Assembly (NCBI GenBank): GCA_010015745.1
Contig: ML978180.1
Location: 186,001-250,000, forward strand
Length of the DNA stretch: 64,000 nt
Direction of reading: 5' to 3'
Source: Setomelanomma holmii
Lineage: Eukaryota; Ascomycota; Dothideomycetes; Pleosporales; Phaeosphaeriaceae
Shown: positions 54,120 through 62,804 of the stretch, in pieces
Layout of the letters: every line of letters starts with the position of its first letter
Position numbering within the stretch: position 1 is the stretch's first letter
The notes under the pieces: generated by a model
Database searches by the model: none
The model's input: the letters and a program-made list of their open reading frames with translations, nothing else
Told to the model about the DNA's origin: nothing
Translations under genes and position numbers: made by a program

Positions 54120-54145
54120 CAGCTGAGCTCAGCTGCGCTCAGCTG
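54120..54145. promoter_or_regulatory. Triple CAGCTG E-box with perfect 16-bp palindrome
   Basis: CAGCTG occurs at 54120-54125, 54130-54135 and 54140-54145, exactly 10 bp apart. The first two with their spacer form the perfect palindrome CAGCTGAGCTCAGCTG. CAGCTG is a class of E-box bound by bHLH factors. The element ends 74 bp before the ATG of the membrane-protein gene, a position suited to a core-promoter operator. It is also compatible with a DNA hairpin. Confidence 0.5.
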
Positions 54146-54218
54146 CAACAATACATGTCAATACCCAGTGCATGCCGCACAATTTAATGGCAAGAAGCGG
54201 TTTTTTCGAACCCGCATC

Positions 54219-55547
54219 ATGGAGTGCGGTAGCCAGCAACTTCTCTGCAGCGACGATACGTCTGCGTTGTTTTGCCTCAATGTGCCGAATATTGAGACCT
54301 TCGATTGCAGGCTAATATGGGGAAACTGTGACTGCCCACAGCCGCAGGCGAACCCAGACATCGCTGGCATTGGGGTACATTTTGATGATTCTTGTGTTAA
54401 AGCATCATTCTGACCCAGCCAGGTTATGGTCGCATTCCTGTTTTCGGCTCTTCTCGCATGGCTCACTACGGTCGGGCACATAATTCTCGAGTCTCGCCAC
54501 AAAGCGAAGCGCAAGAATCCCATCGACGAGGTCTGGACGAAGTACATCTGCCTACCAGTCCAAAAAAAAGTAGTTTCAGATGCCGATGTGTGGTCGGAGT
54601 GCTTCTATCGCGTTACCTTTACTCTCAGCGATCAGCAGCTAGTCACCGGTATCACTATTTTGACGGCAGGCCTGAAGTTGTATGCAGGAGGCACCATTAC
54701 GGCGTACCATTTCTCCATTGTATGGGACCTCGCCTTCTTCTCAAGCAACGCGCACCTGCTCTCTCTTCTGGCGCTCTGGACTTCCTTTGGTAGCGTGCGC
54801 AAGCAGCGTAAACGTGCGCGACATCTCAGACGGTTTCCTGTTGCCTTTGTTGCTAAATGGAGATTCTTCTGTATGTTTATGTTCCTTGGACTTCTCATGG
54901 CTGCAGCGTGGATGTCCGCATACAAACTATGGGATGATTGGGCCAGTTGCCCTGCTCGGTGCATACCGAAAGGGAAAGAAAATCTCGGTGGTCAACCTTT
55001 CGCTTGGGCAATTGCTACCACAGTCTTCCTGATCACTCAGTACACGTTGTATGCATTGTCGTTGGGTGAGAAGATACTAGGACAAGCTGAGACACTCCGA
55101 AGAGCGACCCGTGACATGGATAAAAAAAATGAAGAATCGGCTCGAGACACACCATCTATCCTTACAGACATACTGGGTTGTACGTGGCACTGCTTTAGCA
55201 TTCAGGAATTGGAACTTCTCTGAGTTTCGCGAACTCGTGGAAACGATGGCGTGGTTTCTCTCGAACTGTTACTGGGTGTTGCAGAACCGAGCGGCGGCCA
55301 AGATGTCTTTGGTGATTCGACAAGTGGGAGGAAAGAACGCGAAAAGGAAGATGAGTGGGGTTTTGGTCAGATCGTGCCGCTCTTCCTTCTGATGCTACCG
55401 CTGATGACATTCATTGGCACCTACCACGGTAAGTTTGCAGGCCAGAAACATGAACTTATGCTCATGTCTATTGCAGAGATGATGGAAGAGAATTCAAGGG
55501 AGGTGCTAGAAATAGACATGCAAGACCGGCATGAAGTGAACAGCTGA
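54219..55547 (+). CDS. Uncharacterised polytopic membrane protein, frame discontinuity near 3' end
   Basis: Exon 1 (54219-54374) encodes a Cys-rich extracellular N-terminus (CGSQQLLCSDD; GNCDCPQPQANPDIAGIG). A 48-bp intron (54375-54422, CTGAC branch) joins to exon 2, which starts VMVAFLFSALLAWL. The pattern of a CPQPQANPDIAGIGV-type start, SDQQLVTGITILTAG and YHFSIVWDLAFFSSNAHLLS is that of a widespread ascomycete integral-membrane family without assigned function. Further helices are RFFCMFMFLGLLMAAAWMSA and PFAWAIATTVFLITQYTLYA. After about 55170 the main frame hits a TGA (55221-55223), while frame +1 continues family-like sequence (FSEFRELVETMAWFLSNCYW). The main frame resumes at about 55260 with EDEWGFGQIVPLFLLMLPLM and ends at 55547. 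Two compensating shifts or two unrecognised introns are needed. A run of eight A residues lies at about 55123. Confidence 0.65.
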
Positions 55548-55804
55548 GGCGGGTGGCCTTGCACATCACCTGCCGTTAACAGCCATCTCGACAATCCTGC
55601 CGCTTCATAACCGCCCGGTGCTAACATCACGATATGTAAGCTGTATGCTCAGCGATTCTCGGCTGCAGACTACCGGACTGAATGTTTCGGTGACACTATT
55701 CAATCTTCTATCTCGGCGCAGTATCGAAAAACTTGCTGCTGTGCACAGCATTAGTGCACGACAAGTTTCGAGACAGATTCACATACAACACGTTCCAGGG
55801 ATAA

Positions 55805-56104
55805 TGGACTCGAATTCGCGACAAAAATAACGAGACGCAGATCATCAAATGCGAAGTCCCCAAAGGCGTGGTTGAGCCTTGTGGCGTAGCGACCAAGCCT
55901 GGTGTTCGGGTAGGACGGGACCCTATCAACGCTTATGAACCGCCGAAAAAGCACAGCATTGTGTAAACCTTTGATTGGGAATTGATAGGCAAGACATTCA
56001 AGAGCTCGTCTATCGTTGCCCAAGTCCCTGTTACACATGGCAATGCTGTAAACCTAGCACCGCCGTTGGCACGCCGGCCGTTCGTGGGCCAATCGCCGGA
56101 ATGA
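55805..56104 (+). pseudogene. Coding remnant with one in-frame TAA
   Basis: From 55805 one frame reads TRIRDKNNETQIIKCEVPKG, VVEPCGVATKPGVRVGRDPI, NAYEPPKKHSIV, then a TAA (55964-55966), then TFDWELIGKTFKSSSIVAQV and ends ARRPFVGQSPE at 56102-56104. The sequence on both sides of the stop looks coding. A CAA-to-TAA change (a CpA-to-TpA transition, the kind made by repeat-induced point mutation) would explain it. No 5' start or upstream exon could be identified. I recognise no family; the tail resembles part of a small conserved fungal protein. Confidence 0.4.
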
Positions 56105-56617
56105 CTGCCGCGTTATCATCCCAGCAATGTTGTCCAGTCTACTTTGGGACGGACCCTTATCTACACCAAGCCTTCGACTCCACCACTTTATATCTGCGCC
56201 TCATCAGCCTGACTCCTGCTCGGGAGACTTGGCTATTTTCGACACGAGTTCCGGCGTTGTTGGCTCCTTCGCCTGTCCTTGAGACACGAACCCACCAGCC
56301 AGATCAAGCATTCTGGGCTTCGGCGCCGCAAACTCGGCTCACGTACGGCTCACGTAGACATGGGATTCAAATGGCGGGTCTGCTTATCTATGCCAAGTAC
56401 GGGTTCTTTGAGTGAATGGGGGTGAAGCTTGGTTGTGTGGAGATGAGTCGACTTGCCGGCTCTGTGGTTCCAGCACGGCGTCTTTGGAAATTGACGGCAG
56501 AACGGGACATTTTTGAAGTGTATATATGTGTTTGAGGACCCTCTGCACCTGTTTTCTTTGATTCTTCAGGAAGTTTGAACGTTCCAAGAACCATTGAGCC
56601 AAGCCCATACAGCCAAA
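56105..56617. other. Intergenic, ammonium permease promoter
   Basis: About 510 bp upstream of the permease ATG. No gene is supported. A TATA-like stretch (GTATATATGTG, about 56519) lies roughly 100 bp before the start codon. No clustered HGATAR nitrogen-GATA sites were noted by eye. Confidence 0.45.
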
Positions 56618-58214
56618 ATGGAAGCTCCACCTACTGTGAGAAAAGAACTACCACGGTCTCTTGAGCCTTCACTAATGTCTACAGCCTGAGTTTGACGAGG
56701 CGAAGCCCAATGGCGGCAACCCCAATATCGAAAATGTCAACGATCAGTACACGGGACTTGAGTTCCACTACATTTACCTGATGATCATGGCCTTCCTTGT
56801 GTTCCTAATCATCCCCGGTATCGGTTTCCTATACTCTGGTCTCGCTCGCCGCAAGTCGGCGCTGGCTCTTCTTTTCCAATCCTTTGCGGTCATGGGAGTG
56901 GTGACCTTCCAATGGATGTTCTGGGGTTACTCCCTCGCCTACTCGCGCACCGCCTCGCCGTTCATTGGAGACATGGCAAATTTTGGCATGAAGAACGTCA
57001 TGTCAGCTCCTTCGCCAGGTTCTTCTTTCCTGCCAGAAATCGTCTTCTGCTTGTACCAGATGCTCTTCTGCGCTTGCACAGTCATGCTCGTCATTGGTGG
57101 ATCCTTCGAGCGCGGTCGCATTCTGCCCAGTATGATATTCGCTTTCTGCTGGGCGACTATCGTCTACTGCCCGATCGCATGCTGGACCTGGAATGTAAGC
57201 GTCTCCATCGTAAGTTGCGTGGCGTATTCTGACGGACCCTCTAGGCTAACGGCTGGTTATTCAATCTGCCCAGTCTCGACTTTGCGGGAGGAGGTCCGGT
57301 GCATATCGCATCTGGCTGGTCTGCTCTTGCGTACGCCTTCGTCCTCGGCAAGCGTCTACCCAAGGGAGACAAGATCCACAGCAAGGCACACAATCCAACG
57401 CTGGTCTTCATTGGAACCGTGTTCATCTGGTTCGGTTGGTTCGGTTTTAACGGAGGCAGCGCTTTAAACGGTACTGTTCGTTCCATGCTTGCCGCTTTCA
57501 ACACTAACACTGCTGCCTCATTCGGTGTGCTCGGCTGGGTTAGCGTTGAGTATGTTCGCACCAAGGGCAGGTTCTCCGTAGTTGGAGCGTGCTCTGGTGC
57601 GATTGCTGGTCTGGTGGGTATTACGCCCGCTGCCGGTTACGTGTCTGTCTGGATTGCTGCGCTCATTGGCTTCGTCACTGCGTAAGTCCTCCGCCCAAAA
57701 ATAGTATTAAAGGCAACGAATGCTAACTTCACATTTCTACAGCGCCATCTGCTCCTCATGCCAGAACGTCGACAAGTGGATTAAGATTGATGAGGGCATG
57801 GACGTCTTCAAGCTTCACGGCATCGGCGGTATGGTCGGCTCCTTCTTGACCGGTATCTTCGGCCAAGCCTGGATCTACGACCTTGATGGCATGGGTCCTT
57901 ATGATGGTCTCGGCGGCATGGATGGTGTCGGTGTCCAGATTGGTCGCCAGCTTGCTGAGATTGTCGCGATTGCTTCATACTCCTTCGTCGTCTCCTGCAT
58001 CCTGCTCTTCGCCCTCAAGTACATCCCAGGACTCCACCTTCGCGTCAGCAACGAGGCCGAGATGATGGGTCTGGATGCTGATCAGTTTCACGATGAGCAG
58101 ATTGGTGATTGGAGCATGTTCGAACAGCACACGTATGAGGCTGGCATGAGCAGCGCCAGCAGCCAACATACTCCAGCATCAACTCCTGCCAAGGAGGCAG
58201 AGAAGGCGGCTTGA
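56618..58214 (+). CDS. Ammonium permease of the Mep/Amt family
   Basis: This is a plasma-membrane ammonium channel/transporter and possible nitrogen sensor. Four exons (56618-56635, 56685-57194, 57245-57681, 57743-58214) with introns of 49, 50 and 61 bp give 478 aa. The first exon encodes only MEAPPT. Eleven membrane helices are expected: IYLMIMAFLVFLIIPGIGFL, then YSGLARRKSALALLFQSFAV. The conserved core includes GGSFERGRILPSMIFAFCWA, CPIACWTWNANGWLF, FAGGGPVHIASGWSALAYAF and IWFGWFGFNGGSALNGTVRS. The pore histidines sit in GPVHIASG and FKLHGIGGMVGSF. The C-terminal tail starts after YIPGLHLR and contains the regulatory segment EAEMMGLDADQFHDEQIGDW. It is closest in pattern to the MepA/MeaA group. 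No break was seen. Confidence 0.96.
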
Positions 58215-58624
58215 GTTGTGTTGACGCTGATGCGGAGTTAGCAAACGACGTGGTAGTGATGCTATTGGCTTTGAGTAGATGACCTCGGCCAGATCTGAGT
58301 GTTAGCCAGATTGTCCGATACCCCGATTAGATGGATATCAAAGCACCACGATTCACGGCCGGCCTGGCAAGCTTTTTATGCAGACGGTAGAGCCAACGCG
58401 AGTCCATTGAAGTACCTAGGTAGCCTCCATCGGATCGTTGTCGCGGAGCTCAAATGTTGGCAGGGTAGTGCCATACACGTCGATGCTAGAAAAGTTATGC
58501 CCAACACAAGGCGCGGACGAGCGATGCGACAGATGAAGCTGTCGAAAGCACAAGGAAGAAATCGGGAAGCAAATATAGATCGCGCCTTCCCCGAGCCCCA
58601 CTAGCGTCATCTGCGGAACCATCC
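58215..58624. other. Intergenic
   Basis: About 410 bp of 3' flank between the permease and a small convergent ORF. No gene is supported. Confidence 0.45.
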
Positions 58625-58966
58625 TCACGCTCTTACACTCCAACACTTCAACACTACACACTTGACTAACATTTCTGAACAGTCATATGCCCCCCATAAT
58701 GTTGCCTGATTTCTTCCGAAGCTACAGTAGTATCGCATCGTCCACAATGGCGATGCGCAGAATGCCCAGCATGCAAGTCGTGCGGCTGAAGCGCCCTTCC
58801 GCTTGTGCATGCCAAATTCAATCGCATCGTGAAGCCGGGAGCCCGCGCCTTTGTGTAAGAGCAGAATTTCGAGATTCACAAGGCCATACAGTATAGGCCA
58901 CATATAGATGATGCTTGCAACGATATAAGGGTCGTGGACATCGCCACTACAGGAAGAGCTCGACAT
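58625..58966 (-). CDS. Small uncharacterised protein with one hydrophobic segment
   Basis: A 113-aa ORF starts at ATG 58966 (MSSSSCSGDVHDPYIVASII). It contains one probable membrane helix (IVASIIYMWPILYGLVNLEI), a basic middle (DAIEFGMHKRKGASAARLAC) and several cysteines. I recognise no family. Composition is natural and no better frame exists on either strand, but there is no independent support. The start is 165 bp from the divergent hydrolase gene. Confidence 0.35.
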   Translation of the reverse strand: MSSSSCSGDVHDPYIVASIIYMWPILYGLVNLEILLLHKGAGSRLHDAIEFGMHKRKGASAARLACWAFCASPLWTMRYYCSFGRNQATLWGAYDCSEMLVKCVVLKCWSVRA

Positions 58967-59131
58967 CCACGAACCACTTTACTGACTTCGCAATCAGCGA
59001 TATATACCATGACTTCAGCTATATACATGGGCTCGAACTTCACAACACCTTAATTGTCCGATAAGACCAACGGCGAGTCTTTAGACGACGATTTCGCATC
59101 GCCATCTACATACTACCCGCTTTTCAACATA

Positions 59132-60287
59132 ATGCCATTCGGCCCCTTCGCCCTGCAATGGCGCGCCCCATCCCCCAACCCACCACCCGGCACACCTCTT
59201 CCCACAGGAATCTCACGATCCTACATCCAAACGCCCTCCGGACCCCTCGAGCTTCTCTCCGCCATCCCGTCAAACCCTTCTCTCACCAAACCCCCCTTGT
59301 TCCTCGTCCACGGCGGCTTCGGCTGCGCCTCCGTCTGGCTCTCGTACATGACCTTCTTCTCAGCCCGTGGGTACGCATTTTACGCAATCAGCTACCGCGG
59401 GCACGGCGGGTCATGGTACCATTCGTTTCTGAGCATGTATTTCACAGGCCGGCATGCGATTGGGCTGGACCTTGTTGCCGGAATACAAGAAGTCGAAAGG
59501 CTGGAGATGCAGAGGAGGAAGAGTGAGGAGAATGTGAGGGTGGTGCTGATTAGTCATTCTGCGGGTGGTGCGTTGAGTCAGTATGTGTTGAGTAGGGGCA
59601 TGTGTAGGGTGGCTGGGTTTTGTATGTTTGCTGCTGTGCCGGGGTTTGGATCGTAAGTCTCAAGTCTCTCACGATTGCGAATTAGAGTTGCTAATGAAGT
59701 GTAGCTGGTCATGTTATAAGTTCTGGTTGCTGAGCGCGCCGCTGAATTTCTACTATCGCTGCTGCCATTCGAAATACCTGATGGCAACTACGAAGCAAGT
59801 TCACGACGCCTTCTTCACAGTAGACACGCCGACGCCGATTGTGCAGAATCTTGAGGGTATACTGTCGCCATATGAGAGTATGTGTTGGCCCATGCAAGCT
59901 CTATCACCTTTCGTCACAGGACCAAATGTCGTAAGTCGAATCACGGGATGGAGCCCAAGGAAGCCCAGAAGCATCGAAGCAGATAGCCCTGCTGGTATTA
60001 TGCCTAGAATTCTGGTACTGGCTGCTGAGCACGGCGTGCTGTGTACGCCACTGGTACTAGAAGATGCAACGAAACGACATCTGGCGGCATTCCATCACTG
60101 TGTGAGGACTGGTAAACTGGATGGCGTATCAGAGAGTGATGCACGAATGGAGGGCAGTGACGAGGAGAGCGAGGACCGCGACGGTGTTGCATTCACTGTT
60201 GTAAAGGGGCTCGCGCATCATTTGCAGAACCATGGGTACTGGGAAAAGGGCGCCGAGGTTTTGTTGCGTTGGACGGAGAAATTGTAA
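59132..60287 (+). CDS. Alpha/beta hydrolase
   Basis: A serine hydrolase of the alpha/beta-hydrolase fold. Exon 1 (59132-59652) and exon 2 (59705-60287) flank a 52-bp intron (GTAAGT...GTGTAG), giving 367 aa. The oxyanion-loop motif is PPLFLVHGGFGCASVWLSYM, the strand-4 motif FYAISYRGHGGSWYH, and the nucleophile elbow is ISHSAGGALSQYVLS (S-H-S-A-G, central Ser catalytic). A likely catalytic His is in VVKGLAHHLQNHGYW, and LVLAAEHGVLCTP probably carries the strand before the acid residue. The region between about 175 and 260 forms a lid. The start is the ATG of MPFGPFALQWRAPSP, since the upstream open frame begins only at a TTG. The acidic insertion DEESEDRD is unusual. The substrate is unknown. 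Confidence 0.88.
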
Positions 60288-60298
60288 GGACCCGGACG

Positions 60299-60598
60299 TC
60301 AAAGGTTTTGAATAGACAGGTTCCGGATCGGTGTGAGAAACAGAAGCATAGTGCAGAATTTGTTGTGACGATCAGGTTTGGTAGTATGTATGAGTACATC
60401 ATTTGTGGATTGGAGGATTTCCAAGATGACATCAAGATTTGAAAACACTACGGAACGCGAGATCTTACTCATAAAAATCAATTTGTCATAAGAGTGATCG
60501 AAAATCAATTCAGATTGTGCAGTTTCGTTCTCATCTGCTTCCAGATAGCTAGCAAGGAGACTCACGAGATAAGTCACTTCGAGGCCAAGCGAGAACAT
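60299..60598 (-). CDS. Small open frame, weakly supported
   Basis: A 99-codon ORF (ATG 60598, MFSLGLEVTYLVSLLASYLE) immediately downstream of, and convergent with, the hydrolase. It reads as leucine-rich and acidic (ADENETAQSELIFDHSYDKL). No domain is recognised. It could be an exon of a larger gene, because the frame is open upstream to 60640, or simply the antisense of the hydrolase 3' UTR. Confidence 0.25.
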   Translation of the reverse strand: MFSLGLEVTYLVSLLASYLEADENETAQSELIFDHSYDKLIFMSKISRSVVFSNLDVILEILQSTNDVLIHTTKPDRHNKFCTMLLFLTPIRNLSIQNL

Positions 60599-61050
60599 TT
60601 GGAGGGTGTCATCAAGGGCGAGAGGGTACGTTGGATTCAAAATGAGTAAGGTGGGTGCTCACACCGTGGAAACGAGGCTGTTAGTATTGCGTGTTGAGTG
60701 AAATATCGTTTCAATCCTGAGCATGGAAGAGTTCTTCGGCCATTATGGGCAGCCTTGCGAAATGGACGATATTACGTTAGGCTTCAAGCATTTCGGCGCG
60801 ATACCGATACATGCCGAAACTTGAGTGTCGCATTTGTAAGCCGAATTTACCCCAATTCAGCCATGCCTTCACACGAGATGGGTTGAACAGTAAGAAAATG
60901 GTCGTGTGAATAGGTCATATCATTTCAAATTGGTATCATGATATCCGGTTTCCCTGATCGCGAGCCAAAACGGTCTTTGCCCGCTATAAGAATATGCCTC
61001 GCGTACACTCCACCAATAGAGCGGGATCGCCTCTGCGAGCCACGCGCTTT
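60599..61050. other. Intergenic
   Basis: About 450 bp. No gene is supported. It contains the 3' flank of the thioredoxin gene. Confidence 0.45.
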
Positions 61051-61656
61051 CTATGCCTTGCTGTGCTCATGGATGCCAGCCTCGATTGCCTTTGGGTTTG
61101 CGCCAACAACCTCGCCGACCTTCTCGCCGTTCTTGAAGAAGACGAATGTGGGCATGGCGCGAATACCGAGTTCTTGGGCGACGTCGGGAACCTCGTCGAT
61201 GTCGAGCTTGTAGAAGCGTGTCTCGGGGTACTTCTCTGAAAATCTATGACGATGTCAGTCTTACTCGCGTGTTTTGTGTCCCTTGTCTCGGCTTACTTGA
61301 CAATGGTGGGTGCGATCATTTTGCAAGGTCCACACCATGTGGCAAAGCAGTCGAGGACGATGAAGGTATCCTTGTCCTCGAGCGCCTTCTTGTAATCGGC
61401 CACCCTGTATGTCGCGTCAATTCAGCTTTCCAATACCTGCAATGTCCCAATCGGAGACATGGCGCATGTGCACTCACGATTGGAGGTTGTGTACGCCTTC
61501 CTTGTGTTCGCTCATTCTGGCGGTATTGGTGAAGAACTTTGGGGTGAGGAGCGATCGGTAAAGGTTTGCGGTCGATGTGGGTTTGATGGTAACTGTTCGT
61601 AAGTGCGTTGATGTGAGTACAGATCTGGTGAGCCTGATAGACGAGGGCGCAAACAT
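61051..61656 (-). CDS. Thioredoxin, possibly mitochondrial
   Basis: A disulfide oxidoreductase of 159 aa from three exons (61656-61478, 61404-61297, 61243-61051; introns of 73 and 53 bp). The active site is LDCFATWCGPCKMIAPTIVK (WCGPC intact). Downstream landmarks are FYKLDIDEVPDVAQELGIRA and the cis-proline loop MPTFVFFKNGEKVGEVVGAN, typical of fungal thioredoxin h/Trx2. The first 48 residues (MFAPSSIRLTRSVLTSTHLR; LLTPKFFTNTARM) are basic, hydroxylated and acid-free, as in a mitochondrial presequence. An internal Met (MSEHKEGVHNLQS) lies exactly where a cytosolic thioredoxin would begin, so one gene could make both forms from two start codons (inference). The introns split the core as in other ascomycete thioredoxins. 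Confidence 0.93.
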
Positions 61657-62804
61657 GATATATGTACAGGAGCAGATGTGAGACAGAAGGAAAAGGCGAT
61701 TTCAAAGACTTGGCTGATGGAATGAACTGGATCACAATGCGGTGCAAAGATGCGCTTAGCGCGAACCCATGCGGCAGGCAAAAAGATGCCGAATGGCGCA
61801 ATGAGGCAGCGAACGGAAATAAACAGGGGCGACTTACGAGAGTATGAGTAGTTGAGTAAGGTATTGCAAGATTCGATCGAGCACAAGCTTTTAGAACGTT
61901 GCACCCTGTGATGATAAATCGATAAGGTGGGCTGTTCTTGTCTCCGGTTGCGCACGTCATCGTCCTTGCAGCGCCGTGGCCTAGCCTAACAAAGCAAGCA
62001 GGACCCTTTCGTGTTGGTGGGGCAGTCGGCCGGTTGATTATCCACAACTGCCTATGTCTTGGATATGATAAGCCAAGTCCACCAGCATTTGCGTTGATTT
62101 GGTATTCTCTCTTGCGAATTCGGGTAACAAGCATGTGTTGAAATCATTCACCACAAGCACAACATGCGCTTAGGTAGACCGCGCAGTCGGGTATCAACCA
62201 CCGGTTCACTTTGTGTATTGATACTTGCGTTTGTGGAACACCATGATCGGGTTATATGAAGTCAAATTGCATAGATGTATGGCTACCAGGTCTCCGCCAG
62301 GTCCATTGTTGGTTCCAAATTCCTGCCCATCCAGATGCTGAACACCAATCACAATTCGTGCCCGGCTGTGAAGCCTATGGTACATATTCCATGATCCGTC
62401 TACGCTGATGTGCCCCAGAGGTCCTGCAGGGACCTTAACAATAATGAACGAGGGTATTAATAGAAGTCGCCCCTGGCGACGTGCGATAGTACAAGATGGT
62501 ATCACGCCCAAAAACAATCAAACAGCAGATCGCTTACAACGCCAATCAGTATAACCACAAAGTTTCCCAGTCTACGGCCACACGGTGTCGAAAGAAGAAG
62601 ACTCTCTTCAAAGGAATTGCTGCAGGGATTGCCACTTTGCCAATCGAGACGAAAAAGCAGAAAGACTCTAGGAAACTATGAAGGAGTGACTGAGGGTGGG
62701 AAGGGTTGTGGTAAAGACCGACAGATACAAAAGAAATGGCAAATGAGTGGCGTGATGTGGCAAAATAGCAATTCCCTGAGAACAATTTCGCTGTCCGAAA
62801 TGTC
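61657..62804. other. Intergenic, no gene supported
   Basis: About 1.15 kb between the thioredoxin promoter and the stop of the next minus-strand gene. Short ORFs on both strands lack coding character. Confidence 0.45.
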
